Shown: positions 15,101 through 30,849, numbered from the stretch's first letter. The stretch: DNA of 64,000 bases from Hypoxylon rubiginosum (GCA_902806565.1 CADCXA010000062.1:682001-746000); one strand, 5' to 3'. The notes: a model not told the origin generated them from the sequence alone. Numbers and translations are program-made.

Positions 15101-16410
15101 ATAAATATTAAATAAAATTAAAAAAAAGTAATTTTTTAAAATAAATTAAAAATTATAATAAAAACAAATTTTATATATAAATTATTAGTTTATTTAATAA
15201 GTATTATATAAAATAAAAATAATATTAATTTATAAATAGTTTATTAAAATTATAAGCGTTAAATAAAAAGTTATAAATATAAAATATTTTATCCTTAAAA
15301 TCTATTAACTTTAAAAATAATTATTAAATAAAAATATTTATTTTTTTATTAAATTTATAATTCATAATTATTAAAAAATTATTAATATATTTTTAATATT
15401 AATTAAATTATTTTAAAAAATAAAATATATATTTAAAAAAAAGAAACTAAAAAATTAAAATATAATAAAAACTAAAAAAATTATATTATTTTTATAAATA
15501 AAAAAACTATATTTATATATTTATATAAATAATCTATAAAAAGAAAAACTAATATTAATATAATAAATAATAATAAAAAAAGTAATAATAAAAAAAAAGA
15601 TTTTAATAATAATTTAATAACTTTTAATTAAATAAATAAATTTTAATTAATAAATAACATTAAATATAAAATATATAAAAAGTTTTTAAATAAAATACTA
15701 TAAAAAAAAACGTTTAATTAAATATAAATTTTAATAATAAATAAAATAATTTAATAAAAAATATTATATTATTAATTTATAAAAAATATCGTTTATTTTT
15801 ATATTTATTAAAAATATCTTTTTATATAACTTTTTTATTATTATTAAATATCTTTTTAATAATTTTTTTTTTATATTTATATAACGTCGTATTTTTTATT
15901 TTAACATAATTTAATATTTACTTTTTTTTATTTATATTTCTTTTTTTTTTTTTATATTTTTATAAACTTTAAAAATTTTATTTTTTTTATTATTTTATAT
16001 AAACTTTTAACGATAAACTTTTATAACGTAATTTATTAATATAAATAAAGCGTTTAAAATTTATTTATATTTAAAACTTAAAAAATTTAATATTATTAAC
16101 TTATATAAATATAAACGTTTTATAATTAAAAAATAATTTAAATATTATATACTATTAATTTTTTTAAAAAAAAAAAATAAGTTATATTAAAAACTTTTTA
16201 TTATAAGGTGTATAAAATATATATATAATATATTAATCGGATTAACTTTATATTAATAGAAAAGTTAAGTTTAAAAAAAAAAGTAAAAATATAAGTTAAT
16301 AAAGCTCGCGATAACCTTAGTAATTTAATAAACTGGTAAATTATACGCACAAACTATTTTTAATACGTTAATAGTATTTAAATTTAACTTTAATTATATT
16401 AATAAATTAT

Positions 16411-16466
16411 CTGTATATTAGCCACACCAGCCACTTTAGCCACCGGGGTATATCCGAGGAGAGCTA
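16411..16466. other. Isolated GC-rich islet in the desert
   Basis: About 55 bases of near-normal composition are surrounded by many kilobases of almost pure A/T. The islet has three GCCAC motifs spaced exactly 9 bases apart (starting at about 16421, 16430 and 16439), followed by CGGGG and CCGAGGAGAGC. It keeps several CpA dinucleotides that RIP should have removed. Two frames are open through it, one running from about 16418 to a TAG near 16500. No product is recognised. It could be a late insertion, a gap-repair filler or a patch too short or unique to be mutated. Confidence 0.6.
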
Positions 16467-19400
16467 AAAAAAACCACGTTTATAAAAGTTTTTATTTATA
16501 GTATATAACACTTTTAATTAATTTTTTTTTAAATCTTTAAACAGTTATTTTAAAAGTAACCGCTTTTATTTAATAATTTTTATTTTTATTATATTAATTT
16601 AAGTTTATATTTTTACTTATTATATTACTAAAAATATTATTTATTAAATTTCTTAAAATAATAAAATAATATTTCTTTTTTTTTTAATATAAATTTTAAT
16701 AAAACTTATTATTAAATATATAATTTTATTAAAATATTTATTATATAAAATTAACTAAATTAATAATATATTATAAAATTAATTTTTTAAAATAAAAATT
16801 TACTTAAAATATTTAAAATAAATATAATAATATTTATAAAAAGTAATAATTATTTTTAAATTTTAATAAATATTTTTAAAAAAAAACTATATAATATAAC
16901 TATATAAAATTATATTTAAACGGTTAAATATAAATAAGCTTTATTTATAAAATCTATAAAAATAATATATTAAATTAAAATAAAATAAACATATTAATAA
17001 TATTTAAAATAATAAATTATAATAACTATAAAAATATATAAATAAATATATATAATTATAAGTAAATTAACCTTTTATTATTATTAAAATTAAAAAACTT
17101 AAATATTATTTAAATATATTTAATTTAATTATTATATATTAATTTTAAACTTATAATTATATTTTTAAATTTTATTATTTTAAAACATTTATTAATTTAT
17201 AACGGTTTTAATTATAACCTTTTTTTTTATTAGTTATTATTATTATATAAATCGAGGATATTTATAATTATAATAAAACTATAAAATAATTTATTTATTA
17301 AAATAATATTACTTTAATATTTATTATTAATATTTATTTTTTATAAAAGTTTATTTTTTTAAAATAAAGAATTTTATAATATTTTTATAATATATAATTA
17401 ATAATTATAGCTTATTTTTTCTTTAAAAAGCCTTATTATTAAAACTATAAAACTTATATATTTTTATTTAATAAATTAAGTTTTTAAAGTATTTAAATAA
17501 TTAATAAAAATTTTAAAAAATTAAAATAAAACATTATTATATTAATTAATTTATTATAAATTTAAATATAAGTTTATTAAATTATTTTTATTATTTATAT
17601 TTATAAAGATTTTAATATTATATAAAATAATTTATATATATTATAAGTAAAAAAAGTAATTTTTAAATTTATAATAAAAGATTTTATTATTATTTTTTTT
17701 ATTAAATAAATTTATAAACCTTTTAATAATTAATATATAACTTTTTATAATATTAATTTATTATTTAAATATAAAGTTTTTATTAAAATATAAATTTATT
17801 TTTAATAAAATAAAAAATTAAGTAAATATTTTTTACTTAAAAATATTTATATTTTTTATATATTTTTTTTTTTAACTAAAAAATTTAAAAGATATTTTTT
17901 TAATATTATAAAAATAATAAAATAAATTTATATTTAAATTAATTATATTTTATAATAAGTAAAATTACAAGCTAATTATATAATAAATTTATTATAAAAG
18001 TAAAATATATAAAAAACCTTTTTAAAAAAAACGTTTTAATATTTATTATTATATTTATAAGTTTTATAGTTAGTAATTAAAAAATAAAATTAATAATTAC
18101 GATTTTATTTTATTAAATATTTTATTTAAAGTTAAATTATATTTTAATTAAAAAAAAACTTTTTAAAGTTTTAAAAAATAAGAATAAAAGTATAAATAAA
18201 AATAATAATTTAACTTTTAATATTAAAAGTAATAATATTAATTAATTTATAAAAAATAAAAATTTAAATAATAAAACCGGTTTAATTAATAGTTATATTA
18301 TAAATAAAATCTTTTTAAGTTTTTAAAAATTAATTATAAGAATTATTATTAATTTAATGTTTAACTTAAAATTAATTATTATTATTAATATTAATATTAA
18401 ATATTTAAATTAGTTAATAATTAATAATTTTTTTTTTTTTTTTTATAAATTAAAATATTCTTATAAATAAAAAAATTTATATAGTAAATATTATATTACT
18501 TTTTAATTTAAATTTTATTAATAATATTTTAAATATTATATAATAAAATTTATTATTACAATTAATATTAAATATAAGTTTTAATAATAATTTAAATTAT
18601 TAAAATTTAGTTTTTACTTTTTTATTATTATTAAATTTATATTTTATAAACGTTTTTATAAAAAAGATTACAATTAAAAATTATAGTTTAAAATATTAAA
18701 AGATTATTTAGAAATAAAAAAGCTAGTTCTTTAATATTATTAAAATTATAATAATAATTACTTTAAATATTAATAAAAAAAATATTAATTTATTTATATT
18801 TAAGTATTTTTTAAATACGGTTTATATTATTTTATATATTTTATTTATAGATATTAAAATAATAATAATTTATTAATAAGTAATTTAATTAAAATTATTT
18901 TTAATATTAAAACTTATATTATTATTTATTATAATAAGCTTTTTAAAAAAAACTAGTTTAATAATAAAATAAAACTTTTTATTTAACTTTTATATTTATT
19001 GTTTTTATTAATTACTTATAATAATTAATTAATTTAAATTTATAAAACTATATATATATTAATAAATATAATAAAATTAAAATACTTTTTTATTAATTAT
19101 AATAAAAAATACAGTTAGTAATTTAACTATTATAATAATAATTAATATAAACCTTTTAAAAGTTATAATATATAAATAATAATATAATTATATAAAAATC
19201 CTAGAACCTTTTTCTTTTTATATAATTTTTATATTTAACTTAATATAATTTTTATATTTTTAATATTTAAAATAAAACTATATTAATATTTATTTACCAG
19301 GAACTTTTAAATCTTTTTTTTATATTTTTAAACTTTAGGTTATATTATAATAAATTTCATATAAATTAATTAAATATAAACTATATAATAAAATTTCTTA

Positions 19401-19814
19401 AATAAAATAAAAAGCTAAATAACTTAAAAAAAATATTATTTTTATATATTATTATAATTATAAAAAACAATATTATAACATTTTATTATAAAACTAACTT
19501 ATAATTTAATATAAATAATATAAGTAAGTTAAAATAACTAAAAAATAATATTAAATTAAATAAAATTAAAAAGTTTAATTAAATAATATATTAAATAATA
19601 AAAATTAATAAAAGTAAATTAAAATCTATATTAAAAAATAATAAAAATATAATTATATAAATCTTATTATATTTATAATAAAAACAATTATATTATAATT
19701 TAAATTTATTTAACTTAGTTTATATTTTTTTATATATTTTTTTAATTATTTATTTAATTATTATATACTTAATTTTAATAATAAATAACTATGTAAAAAA
19801 ATATTTAAATTTAA

Positions 19815-20147
19815 AGAACTTAATTATTTTAATATAAAAACTTAAAATTATAAAATAATAAAATAATCTAAAAATAATAATTATAAATTATTTTATTATA
19901 ATAAAATTTTTTAAACTAAGTAATTTAAAATCACTTAAGTAATAATTTTATAGTAAATAAAATGGGGTTATAATAAAATAACATATAAAAAAACCTTTAA
20001 ATTAAAATAATTTAATTATTTTAATATATAAACTTAAATTTATAAAATAATATAAAAACTAAAAAATAATAATTATTAATTATTTTTTTATAATAAAGTT
20101 TTTAAAATAATATTAAATAGTAATTTTATAATAAGTAAAGTTATATA
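19815..20147. repeat. Direct tandem duplication, about 190-bp step
   Basis: The segment 19815-19975 recurs at about 20007-20147 in the same orientation. Shared landmarks are TAATTATTTT (19821 and 20013) and TAATTTTATA (19943 and 20121), so the spacing drifts from 192 to 178 through small deletions. Both copies are RIP-degraded. Nothing coding is recognisable. Confidence 0.6.
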
Positions 20148-23100
20148 AATATTCTTAATAAATTATATATAAAAAAAAAAAAATTAATTAAAAACATACT
20201 TAATAATATTAATTAAAAAATAAAAAAACTATAATTTAAATAATAAAATAAATAAATTTATATTTAAGTTAATATAAAAATTATTAACTTTATATAACTT
20301 ATTAAATTAATAAAATAAAAGAATTATTTATTTTTATAATAATAATATTTTATTAAATAAAAACTAATAAAGTTTTTTTTATAATTTATTATTAACGTTA
20401 TTTATAAAATTAAATATAAATAAATATAACTAATATTTTAACAATAAATATATATAATATAATATCCCTTAATATTTTATTTAAATAAAAACTAATATTA
20501 TTTATATATTTTTTTTAAAAAAAATAAGTAATATATTTATTTTAATATATAATTATTATATAATAATAATAATTAAAGTTATAAATTATATAACTTTTTT
20601 ATATTTCTATTTTTATATTAGTTTTTTATATATAATTTTTAAATAAAATAAGCTAAATTTTTATATTTTATAATTATATTATATTTTTAATTTAAAATAC
20701 CTTTTTTAATTATTAAAAATTAATATTATAAATATAATATTTAACTTATTTATATATATTACATCTTATTATATTTTAAAACATAATAAGGCATTTTATA
20801 AATATATAAAAAACATTATAATTTCTTTTTTTTTTAGCGGTTATATTATAAAAAATAAATTATTTTATTTTTTTTTAAGTTTTTTAAATTTTTTATTAAA
20901 TCGTATAAGCTATTTCTTACTGGTGTTTAAATATTACTTAATAAATAATAATAATTTAAAAATATAAAATTATATAAATAATAAAAATATTAGTTAATAA
21001 TTATATTAATTATAATAATAATATAATTAATAAATTATAAGTAAAAAAATTTAATATTAAATTATTATTAAAATCCTAGCTTATATTATTAAAATAAAAA
21101 TATAAATCTATTAATAACTTTATTATTTAAATAAAGTTATTAACCTATTAATAAAAAAAAAATAATAATAAAAAAGAATTTTTTTTAATATTTATAATCT
21201 AATAATTTATTAATTTTTTAATTATTTCTTTTATTTTATAATTAACATTATAATATATACTTAAATATTAAAATATAATAAATAAAAAATATATTATAAT
21301 AATTTTATTAAATATATAATATAATATTAAAACCTTAATAACTTAATATATATTATTTTAAAAAAAAGCCGGTAATATAGTTTTATATATTTAAATTTTT
21401 ATTTATATAAAAAATAATAAATAATAAATAAAAGTTTAAAGGAATAAAGTTTAAATAATAAAATATAACATATATATATATATAAATTTATTCTTAAATA
21501 TATTATTAATATTTTAATTTTTTTTTTAATATTATAATTATTTATTTAGTAAAATATTTCCTTGGTTTTATATAATAAATATTAGCTAATAAACAAAAAA
21601 TATAACATATAAATAATAAAAAAAAAAAATTTAAATATATATATTTTTAAACTTTAAATTTATTAAAAAATAATAATAAAAAATAAAATGAAAAAAAAAA
21701 AATTAATATATTAATTTTTACTAATTATAACTTATAATATATCTTTATATTATAAAAATATTTTCAGGTAAATAATATTATAAATACTATTATTTTTTTA
21801 AAACCAATAAAATTAAAAAAATATTTAAATAAATAAAAAATATTTTTTATTATAAAATAATAATAAATTAATTAAAAAGCTATATTTAAATAAAAGAAAA
21901 AGCTTTAATTATTATATTATTTACTGTTAAATAAAAATATAAAAATAAAAAACAGTTATTATAAAATATTATAAACTATAATATTATAATAAAAAAATAC
22001 GTTTTTTTAAACAATATACGTTTTATTAAATATAAAATATTTTAATATTTCTTTTTCATTAGTTTAAATAAACTTATTTAATTTATTATTTTTTAAATAT
22101 TTTATTTTTTAATAATATATAACTAATTAAATATATGTTTTATTATATTATAATTTTAAAAAATTTATTTATTTACTAAGTAATTATCTTGAAATATTAA
22201 TCAACGATATTTTAATTATATATTAATACCACTTTTATTTTTAAAAGAAAATACTTATATTAAAGTTTTTTCTTAATATATTATTAATTAAATATATTAA
22301 TATATTTTATATAAAAACTTTTTAAAGTTTTACCAGTTATTTAAACTATTTTACTAAACTATAAATTTAAACCTTATAAATTAATATACTAAAGTTTTTT
22401 TTATGTTTTATATAAAACGTAATTTTAAAAAATATTATTATATTTAGTTATTTAACCACGCTTATTATATATATTATAAAGTTTTATATTTATATTTTTT
22501 TACTAGTAACTAAATTTTAAAAAATGTAAAATATAGTTAATATTAAAAATAAATATTATTAGTTAATTATTATAAATTTTATATTAAATATAAAATTAAA
22601 AAAAAATATTATATATTTAAAAACTTTTTTATTATAAAGTTTTAAAATATATATTAAATTTATTTCTACGTGTTAATATAAAATAATTAAATTATATTTT
22701 ATAAGTTTTATAATAATATATATTTAATATTATTAAAGTTATAAAAACCTATAATATAAATATAAAAAAAGTTAAACAGTTTATTTTATATAATATAATA
22801 ATATATTAAAATACTTCTTTTTTATATTATATATAAAAAATATAATTATAATAAAAATATATTATTTATTACTTTTTTTATTTTATTTTAAATATAAAAA
22901 TATATTAAGTTTAATAAAAAATTTATATTATTATTTACTTTAATAAATATATAATTAAACTAAACTAAAAGTTAAATTAAAAAATACGTTAATAATGTTA
23001 TTTATTAACCATTTTTTTTAATAATTTAATTTAATTTTTTATTTTTTATAAAATAATATATAAATAAATAAAATAATATTAAAATAAACTTATTAAATAA

Positions 23101-24675
23101 AAAAATATATATAAAGAAACTAAAAACTATTAATTTATATTTAAATAATAATAATAATAAATAAATACCTGTAATTTTTTTATAATATTTTATATATATT
23201 TAATTTTTCTTTTACCTTTATTTATCTTAAAATATTTTTATAAATTATATTAAAAAACAACTATAAGAAAATAATAATATTATATAATATAATATTTAAT
23301 ATATTAAAATATTTTATTATATTAAACCTTTTATAAACTTTTTATTTTTAATATTATTTATTTTATTACTAAGTTTAAAAATTTAAGTTTATTTTAAAAA
23401 ATAACAGTTACTTAAAATTTAAAATATTAAATTATTAACTTTTAAAAATAATATTAATTAAAATACTTTTTAAAAGCGAAATATATAACAATTTAACGTC
23501 GTTTTAACTAGTAAAAATTAATGTTTTTTAAATGTTAAAATAATTTTAATTAAACTTTTTTTTTACAGTAAAAAAAATTTAACCATTAAATATTAACGTT
23601 TAATTAATATTAATAGATTTTTAAATATTTATAGCTTTATTAAAAAACAACTAAAAGTACTTTTTAAAGTTATTTTTCTTATTATATTTTAATTAAAAAT
23701 ATTAAAAATATATATACGTAATTTTAAATATTTTATTTTTTTTATTAAACTAAAAATGTTAATATAATAAATATAAAAAAATAAAACATCTTTTTTTATT
23801 TACCGTTATAATATATAAAACTATATATTTAAACTATTTAAAATAAAACTAAATATAATAATTTTAAGCTTAAATTTAAAATTATTAAAAATATATTATA
23901 ATTAATTATTAAGATTTTAACTAAGTTTAAATATATTATTAAACCTACGATATATTAATTTTTTATTACTTAAAAAATATAATAAATATTATTATTACTA
24001 TTTTTAAATTTTAAAATTATATAAAAATATAATAATTTATTATTAATTTTAACTTTTTTATATTTAATAAAATAGTTTTTATAATTATTAAATTAATTAA
24101 GAACCGCTCTCTCGATTTTATAAAAATTATTAAATACTAAAAAAGAAAAATCTATATACTTATTTAATTTCTTTAAAAAAAAAGCAGTAGTAAATATAAA
24201 TAACTTAAAAAATTCGTAAATTAAACTTAAATTTATTTTACCGCTTTTTTTAAATATTATCTTTTTATAAGTTTTTTAAATAAAAGTTTTTTTAACCGTC
24301 GCTTTTATAGGTATTTTTTTAAGTTTTATATTAATATTTTTTTTTAAGTTTAAAATAATAAATGTTATAAGTTTCCACGTTGTTTTTTTAAATTTAATAT
24401 TTTTTATTTTAATAAATTTAAAATTTAATAAATTTTTATAATAATATATTATTATAACATGTTAAATAAACTTAAAAACTTTCTTTAAAACATTTATATT
24501 ATTAATATTAAAAAAAATATCGGAAAAATAAATATTATTAAATTAAAACCTAGATATTTAAAAAAAAGCTTCGGTTGTTTTATTTTTATAAAATAAATAA
24601 GAAATTAATAAAATATTAATAAACTAAGTTATTAAAATATTATTATATTTAACTAGTTATTTAAATCTAGTTATA

Positions 24676-24891
24676 TTATTAAATAATAAAATAAAAAGTT
24701 TATTATTAAATAATAAAATAAAAAACTTTTTTTTAAATAATAAATTAAAAAATTTATCGTTAACTAACAAATAAAAGGCCTTATTATTAATTAATAAAAA
24801 AAAAAGTTTATTATTAAATAATAAAGTAAAAAACTTTTTTTTAAATAATAAATTAAAAACTTTATTATTAATTAATAAAATAAAAAGTTTT
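24676..24891. repeat. 27-bp tandem array with 108-bp higher order
   Basis: Eight units follow each other with an exact 27-base step (24676, 24703, 24730, 24757, 24784, 24811, 24838, 24865). Units 2 and 6, and 3 and 7, are closer to each other than to their neighbours, giving a 108-base higher-order repeat. The period is nine codons. The plus frame from 24676 stays open, except one TAA, until the last unit, and reads as a nine-residue motif like LLNNKIKSL. This may be the fossil of a coding repeat. Confidence 0.75.
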
Positions 24892-25342
24892 TTTATTATT
24901 AAATAAATTAATAATTAAATAAAGTTTAATTTTTAGTTAAATTAGTTTTTATTAATTTATTTAAATTATAAAAATAATTATATTATTAAAAAACTTATTA
25001 ATATAAAATAAATTTAAAAACTTATATTAAAAAAAATATTATTTTTAGTTAAATTTATTTAATTATTAAACCCGTTTTTATTTAAATAAAAAACAAACTT
25101 AAATTAATTATTAATAATAATATTTATAAACATAATATAAATATCTAAATAATTTAAAACGTAATAATTTTTTATAAATAAAATATATAATATAATTAAT
25201 ATTAATTATTATAATATAGTTTATATATATTAATATTTATTAATATTTAACTTTTAATATATATAATAAATTATTTATATTTTTAATAGCTTTTTTATTT
25301 TTTAAAACTAAGGGATTATATTTAATTTAATGGTTAATTAAC

Positions 25343-25525
25343 ACCTTTTTATAAAAAATAAATTAATTTTATTTAATAAATTAAATAATTTTTTCTTAAA
25401 AAATATATTAACTTTATTTATTAAATTTAATAACTTTTTTTTAAAAAACAAATTAATTTTAATTACTAGATTATATAATCTTTTAATAAAAAATAAATTA
25501 TTTTTTATTAAATTATATAGTTTCT
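25343..25525. repeat. 45-bp tandem array
   Basis: Four degraded units step by exactly 45 bases, judged from the shared AATTAATTTT-like core at 25361, 25406, 25451 and 25496. The period is 15 codons, which again hints at an ancestral coding repeat. It lies about 450 bases after the 27-bp array and may belong to the same degraded gene or element. Confidence 0.65.
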
Positions 25526-28500
25526 TAAAAAGTAAAATCTTTTTTTATTATAAAAAAATAATAATTTAAATAAACTTTATAATTAATAAAAAAAAACATT
25601 TTTATATTTATAATAAAATTAAAATATATATTTATATTATTTTATATATTAAAATATAAAAACACCGTGAAAATTATAAGCTTTTAAATTTTAAATTAAA
25701 AATATAACTTAAAAAGTTATTAAAAAATATATTTGTTTAAAATAATTAAAAGTATAATAAAAAATTTAATATAAAAAAAAAAAAGCTTCTAGTTAATTTA
25801 AAAGTTATATATAATAATTTATTTTTATAAATAATATATAATATAATAAAATAAATAATTACCGGTTAATATATAATTAACATTAAATATATTTAAATAA
25901 TATTAAAACATTAAGAAAATATTTTAAATTAATTTTTAAAAATTAAAATAAACTAATAAATATAATAAAATCCGGTAAAAATAAAGTAATAAAAAAAGTT
26001 AATAATATAACTAAATAATAAGGCTTATAAAAAGTATTAATAGCTTAAAAAACACTAGTAATTAAATATATTATATAAAAAAAAAAGGAACTTAAAGTAA
26101 AAAATTAAAATAATTAATTACCAGTAAAAAAATAATTATAATAAAAAATAAAAACTTTTTATTAATATAAATATTAATTATATTACTTTTAGAATTAATA
26201 TAATATATATTATTTATAGTTAGTTAAATAAATTATAAAAATATAATTAATATAAAAATTATAATATAAATTCTTTTTATAATTAAAGTTTATTTAAAAG
26301 TAAAACCTTAAAAAATAAGTTTAAAATAAATATTATATATTTTTCCATGGTATTTTAAGTAAATAACTTTATAAAAAAAAGTAAAACTAAAATACGGTAA
26401 TTATATATTTAAATAAAAAAACATTAGTTTTTTTATATTTAATAAACCTTTATTTTATTTTATTTAAAAATATATATAATTTATAACTTTTATTACTAAT
26501 ATATTTTACTTATAGTTAAATATATTTTTATTTTAAGTTTTTATTATAAATATTAAATAAGTTAAATTATTTTCCTTAATTTTTTTTAAAATATATAAAA
26601 CCGTTAATTTTTTTTTTAGATTAATATAAATAATAATATGTTATATAGCTAATATATATTTATATATTTTTATATAATCTTTTATTTTAAGTTTTATTTA
26701 AAAAATAAAGTTAGCTGGTTTTTTTATATATATTATAATTAATATTAAAATTAACTTTAAAACAAATATTATTATATATTAATAAGTAAAATCTAATTAA
26801 TATTTTATTATAATAATATTAACTTATAAAATTATATTAAAAACTATTATTATTATAATAATAATTAATATATATACCGTTTAATATATTAGTATTTTAT
26901 TTTAATATTATAAATTTAATTATATATTTTTATTATAAGTTATAGTTATTTATATATTATTTATAATATTAATTTTTAATATATAAATAACTATAAATTT
27001 AAATATATAACACTAAAAAATTTTTTAATTATATTAATATAATTTTTATCGCTTAGATTTTAATATATAATTATTTTATTAACTAATAATAAAAAAAAGT
27101 TTAAATTAACTATTTTAGCATTTATTTTTTTATAGTTTATAATAAAAAAAAAATTTTAGTAAATTAATTATAATATTATATTTTAAATAAAGAAAAAAAA
27201 AATATATATATAAATAATATAAATTATATTTTATATTTTTTTATAAGTTATATATTATTTAATTAATTACATTAATATTTAGTTATAAATAACTAATTTA
27301 TATATTAATAAAAAGTTTATTATTTTTTTTAAAAAAAGAAATAAATTATATATTTTAAGATATATTTTATATTAAATTATTATATATTATTTTAATTATT
27401 AAATATATAATTTAACGTTATTTATATATATAAATAACTTATAATAATTTCGTTATTATTTGTTTATTTAAATTAAATTATTTATATTATTAAGTATATA
27501 TATATATATATATTAAATAAGTTATATTAATTTTTTTAAATTATATTAAAAGTTAAAAAAAAATATTAATTATATTTATATTATATAAAATAATAAGTTA
27601 TATTTATAAATAATTAATAATTTTATTTTTAAGTGTTATATTAACTTAAAACTAATATAATAAAATAATATAATAATATATTTTATAGGTTATATTAATT
27701 TTTATAATATTAATATTTAATTTTTAATATATATAAAACTATATATATTTTAATTTTATATAGGCTTTTTAAATAAATATATTTTTATATTAACCTTTAA
27801 AATAATATATCCTTTATTAATAATAACCATTAAAAAATACTATATATTTTAACTTATAAAAAATATTTTTTACTTTATTTATTTAAATATTTTTATTTAT
27901 ATAGTTATATAAAATAAACACTTTTTATTTATTTTAAAAAACTGTTAATAATTCCTTTTAATTTTTTTATATTAATAATTAAAAATATTTTTATTTAATT
28001 TATTAAAATAATATATTATATTATTAAACTAAATAATAATAAAATAAAGATTTATTTAAAAAAACTTATTTTTTTAAGAAAAAACAATTTAGTAGTTTTA
28101 AATAATTTAAACTAATATTTTTTTAACATTAAAAAATAATAACCTTATTATTTTATTTATAATAACTAAAAATATAATCTTTAAAATAATTTTTTTTAAA
28201 TATCTTATAATAATTTTTATAATAATTAACATTATAATTTTTATTTTTTTTTATTATAATTTATATTATAAGTTTTATTTTTATTTAATTAATAGCTTTT
28301 ATTATTAAATTTATTATAAATTTTAATAAATATTTTTAAATACTTAATATAATAGTTTTAATATTTTAACTTATAAATTATTATTAATTTAAACAAGTTA
28401 ATTTTAAAATATAAATATTTTAATTTTTTTTTTATATTTAAATATAGATTTTTAAGATATATAAAATTTATTATTTTTATATTTAAAAATAAAATAAATG

Positions 28501-30849
28501 TTTATAATAACGTTATTATTAAATAAAACTATAAAAATACTTATAAAATAATTATTAATAATAAAAATAATAAAGGTTTAATTTATTAAAACTTTTTATA
28601 TATTATTAAAATTAAATATATATATAATTTTTAAATTTAAAATATATTAATATTAAAATAAACTAAAAAGTTAATTAATTAAATATTTTTATTTATAATA
28701 CATTATAATAATAATAATTTTACTTTTAAAAACTTATAATTATATTATAATTAAAATATATTTTAAATATAAATAAAAATTAATAACTTTTTAAAAAATA
28801 TTATTTAAAGTTATATTATTTTATTTAATAATAACTTATTATAAAAATATATAAACAGGAATTTATTATTTAATAAAAAACTTTTTAATAATTTTATATA
28901 TATATTATTTATTTTTAAGTTAAATACTATATTTAAATATATTATAAAAATAATATATAATTAAAAACTAAATTAATTTTTTATAAAAATATTAAAAAAA
29001 CTTATATTATAATAAAAGTAACTTATAAAAATAATTAATAATAAATTAAATATATAACTTAAAATATTTTAAATTTTTAAAAAAGTGGTAGTTTTTTATT
29101 TAATTATAAAATATAAATCTAATATAAAAAATATATTTATAAAAATAAATTAATATTTAAGTAACTTTATAATATTTATATTAATAAATATTATAACATT
29201 TTTTTAATATTATAATATATTTAGTTTTATAATTAACTAGAAATATATAATATTTATATTTATTTAATTAAATTAATAAATTAAAAGATTTTATATAAAA
29301 AAAATTAAATGTTTATATATAATTAACCTTAACTAATATATTATTTTTAAGAAAACTTTTAATAATATTTACACTTAAAATAAAAGAAATAAATTTTATT
29401 AACTTTTAAAATATTTTAATAAATAATATAAAAAAAAGTTAAATAAAATGTTTAAAAAGTAATTTATATTATTAATATTAAAATTATAAAAATTATATTA
29501 GTTTTTATAAGCTTTAAAAGTATAATTTATTTAAATAATATTTAATATTATAATTTTATTAATTTAAATTTAATATATATTATAATTATTTTTTTATATA
29601 TTTTTTTTATAGTTAATATAATTATTTTTATAACTTTTTAAAATATTAAATTATTTTATATTTTTTTTATTACTAGCCTAATAAGTTTTATAATTATATT
29701 ACTTTTTTTTTTTTTTATAATAATAATAAATAACTTTATAATATTTAATAAAATTATTTTTTATAAATTTTATATAGTAAAATTAATAACTATTATAATT
29801 ACTAGTAATATTATTTTTTTTTATACCTTATATATAATAATTATAACTTATTTTATAACTTTTTATAATATTTTATTTTATAGTTTTTATATAATAAATA
29901 AAATTAATTTATTAGTTTTAAATAATATTATTTTTTATAATATTTTAAAGTTAAATTTAATAAACTTTATAATTTTTATATTAAATATTAATATTATAAT
30001 TTAAATTAATATAAAATAATATATATTTATTTATATTATTAATTTATTTATTTATTTATAAATATTACTTTTAATTTAGTTATAATACTTATAATAAGTT
30101 ATTAATAAAATTTTATATTAATTAATAAAATATTTATATATATAATATTTTAAACTTTTTTCTTTTTATTTAAATTAAATTAATTTAAAAAGAAACTTAA
30201 TTTTTATAAAAAGTTATTTAAAATAAAGTTTTATAAAAAAATAATAAAAACAAATTAAATAATTAAAACTAATAAAATTAATGTAAAATTAAAATAAATA
30301 TAATTAATTTTATAATAAAAAAAAACTTTTTAATAAAAATATAAAAAAGGGATTAAAAAATTAATAACTTTAAAATAAGATATTTTATATCTTTTATATT
30401 TATAATAAAAAAGAAATTATTTTTAATAAAAATTATATTTTTTTTTTATTAATAATTTTTATTTAAACTAAAATCCTAGCTAATTATTAATATTTTAAAT
30501 ATTATTTTTATTTTTTTAAACTTATTAATATACTTATTATAATTTTTAAAAATTTAAATAATATTATTATTTTTTCTTTTTTTAATATAACTTTTATTAT
30601 ATAATAAATTATAAAAACCTAATAGATTTATATTTTATTTATAATAATTAAAGTTTTTTATTTATTATTATATTTATTTAATATATAAAAAAAATTATAA
30701 ATAATAAAAAAAATTTTATAATAAAGGTTAAAATTATTTATTTAATTTATAAATTAAAAGTAAAAAAAGAAAAAAACTTTAATAACTTATTTATATATAT
30801 TTTAAAAAATATATAAAAAAATATATTTATTAAAAAAATTTCTTTTATA

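Larger units (their letters stand above)
9147..30849. other. RIP-degraded desert between the two LTR elements
   Basis: This 21.7-kb stretch has the same very AT-rich, stop-dense composition and holds no supportable gene. Inside it I see only a GC islet (16411-16466), a duplicated segment (19815-20147) and two tandem arrays (24676-24891 and about 25343-25525). Further degraded transposons very likely fill it, but I could not pair other terminal repeats by eye. Confidence 0.75.

Noticed and set aside
10233..22470. ACCACGCTT-containing segments at 10233 and 22455 as a terminal repeat pair
   Set aside because: Only the core and one later string match; the rest cannot be aligned without large gaps.
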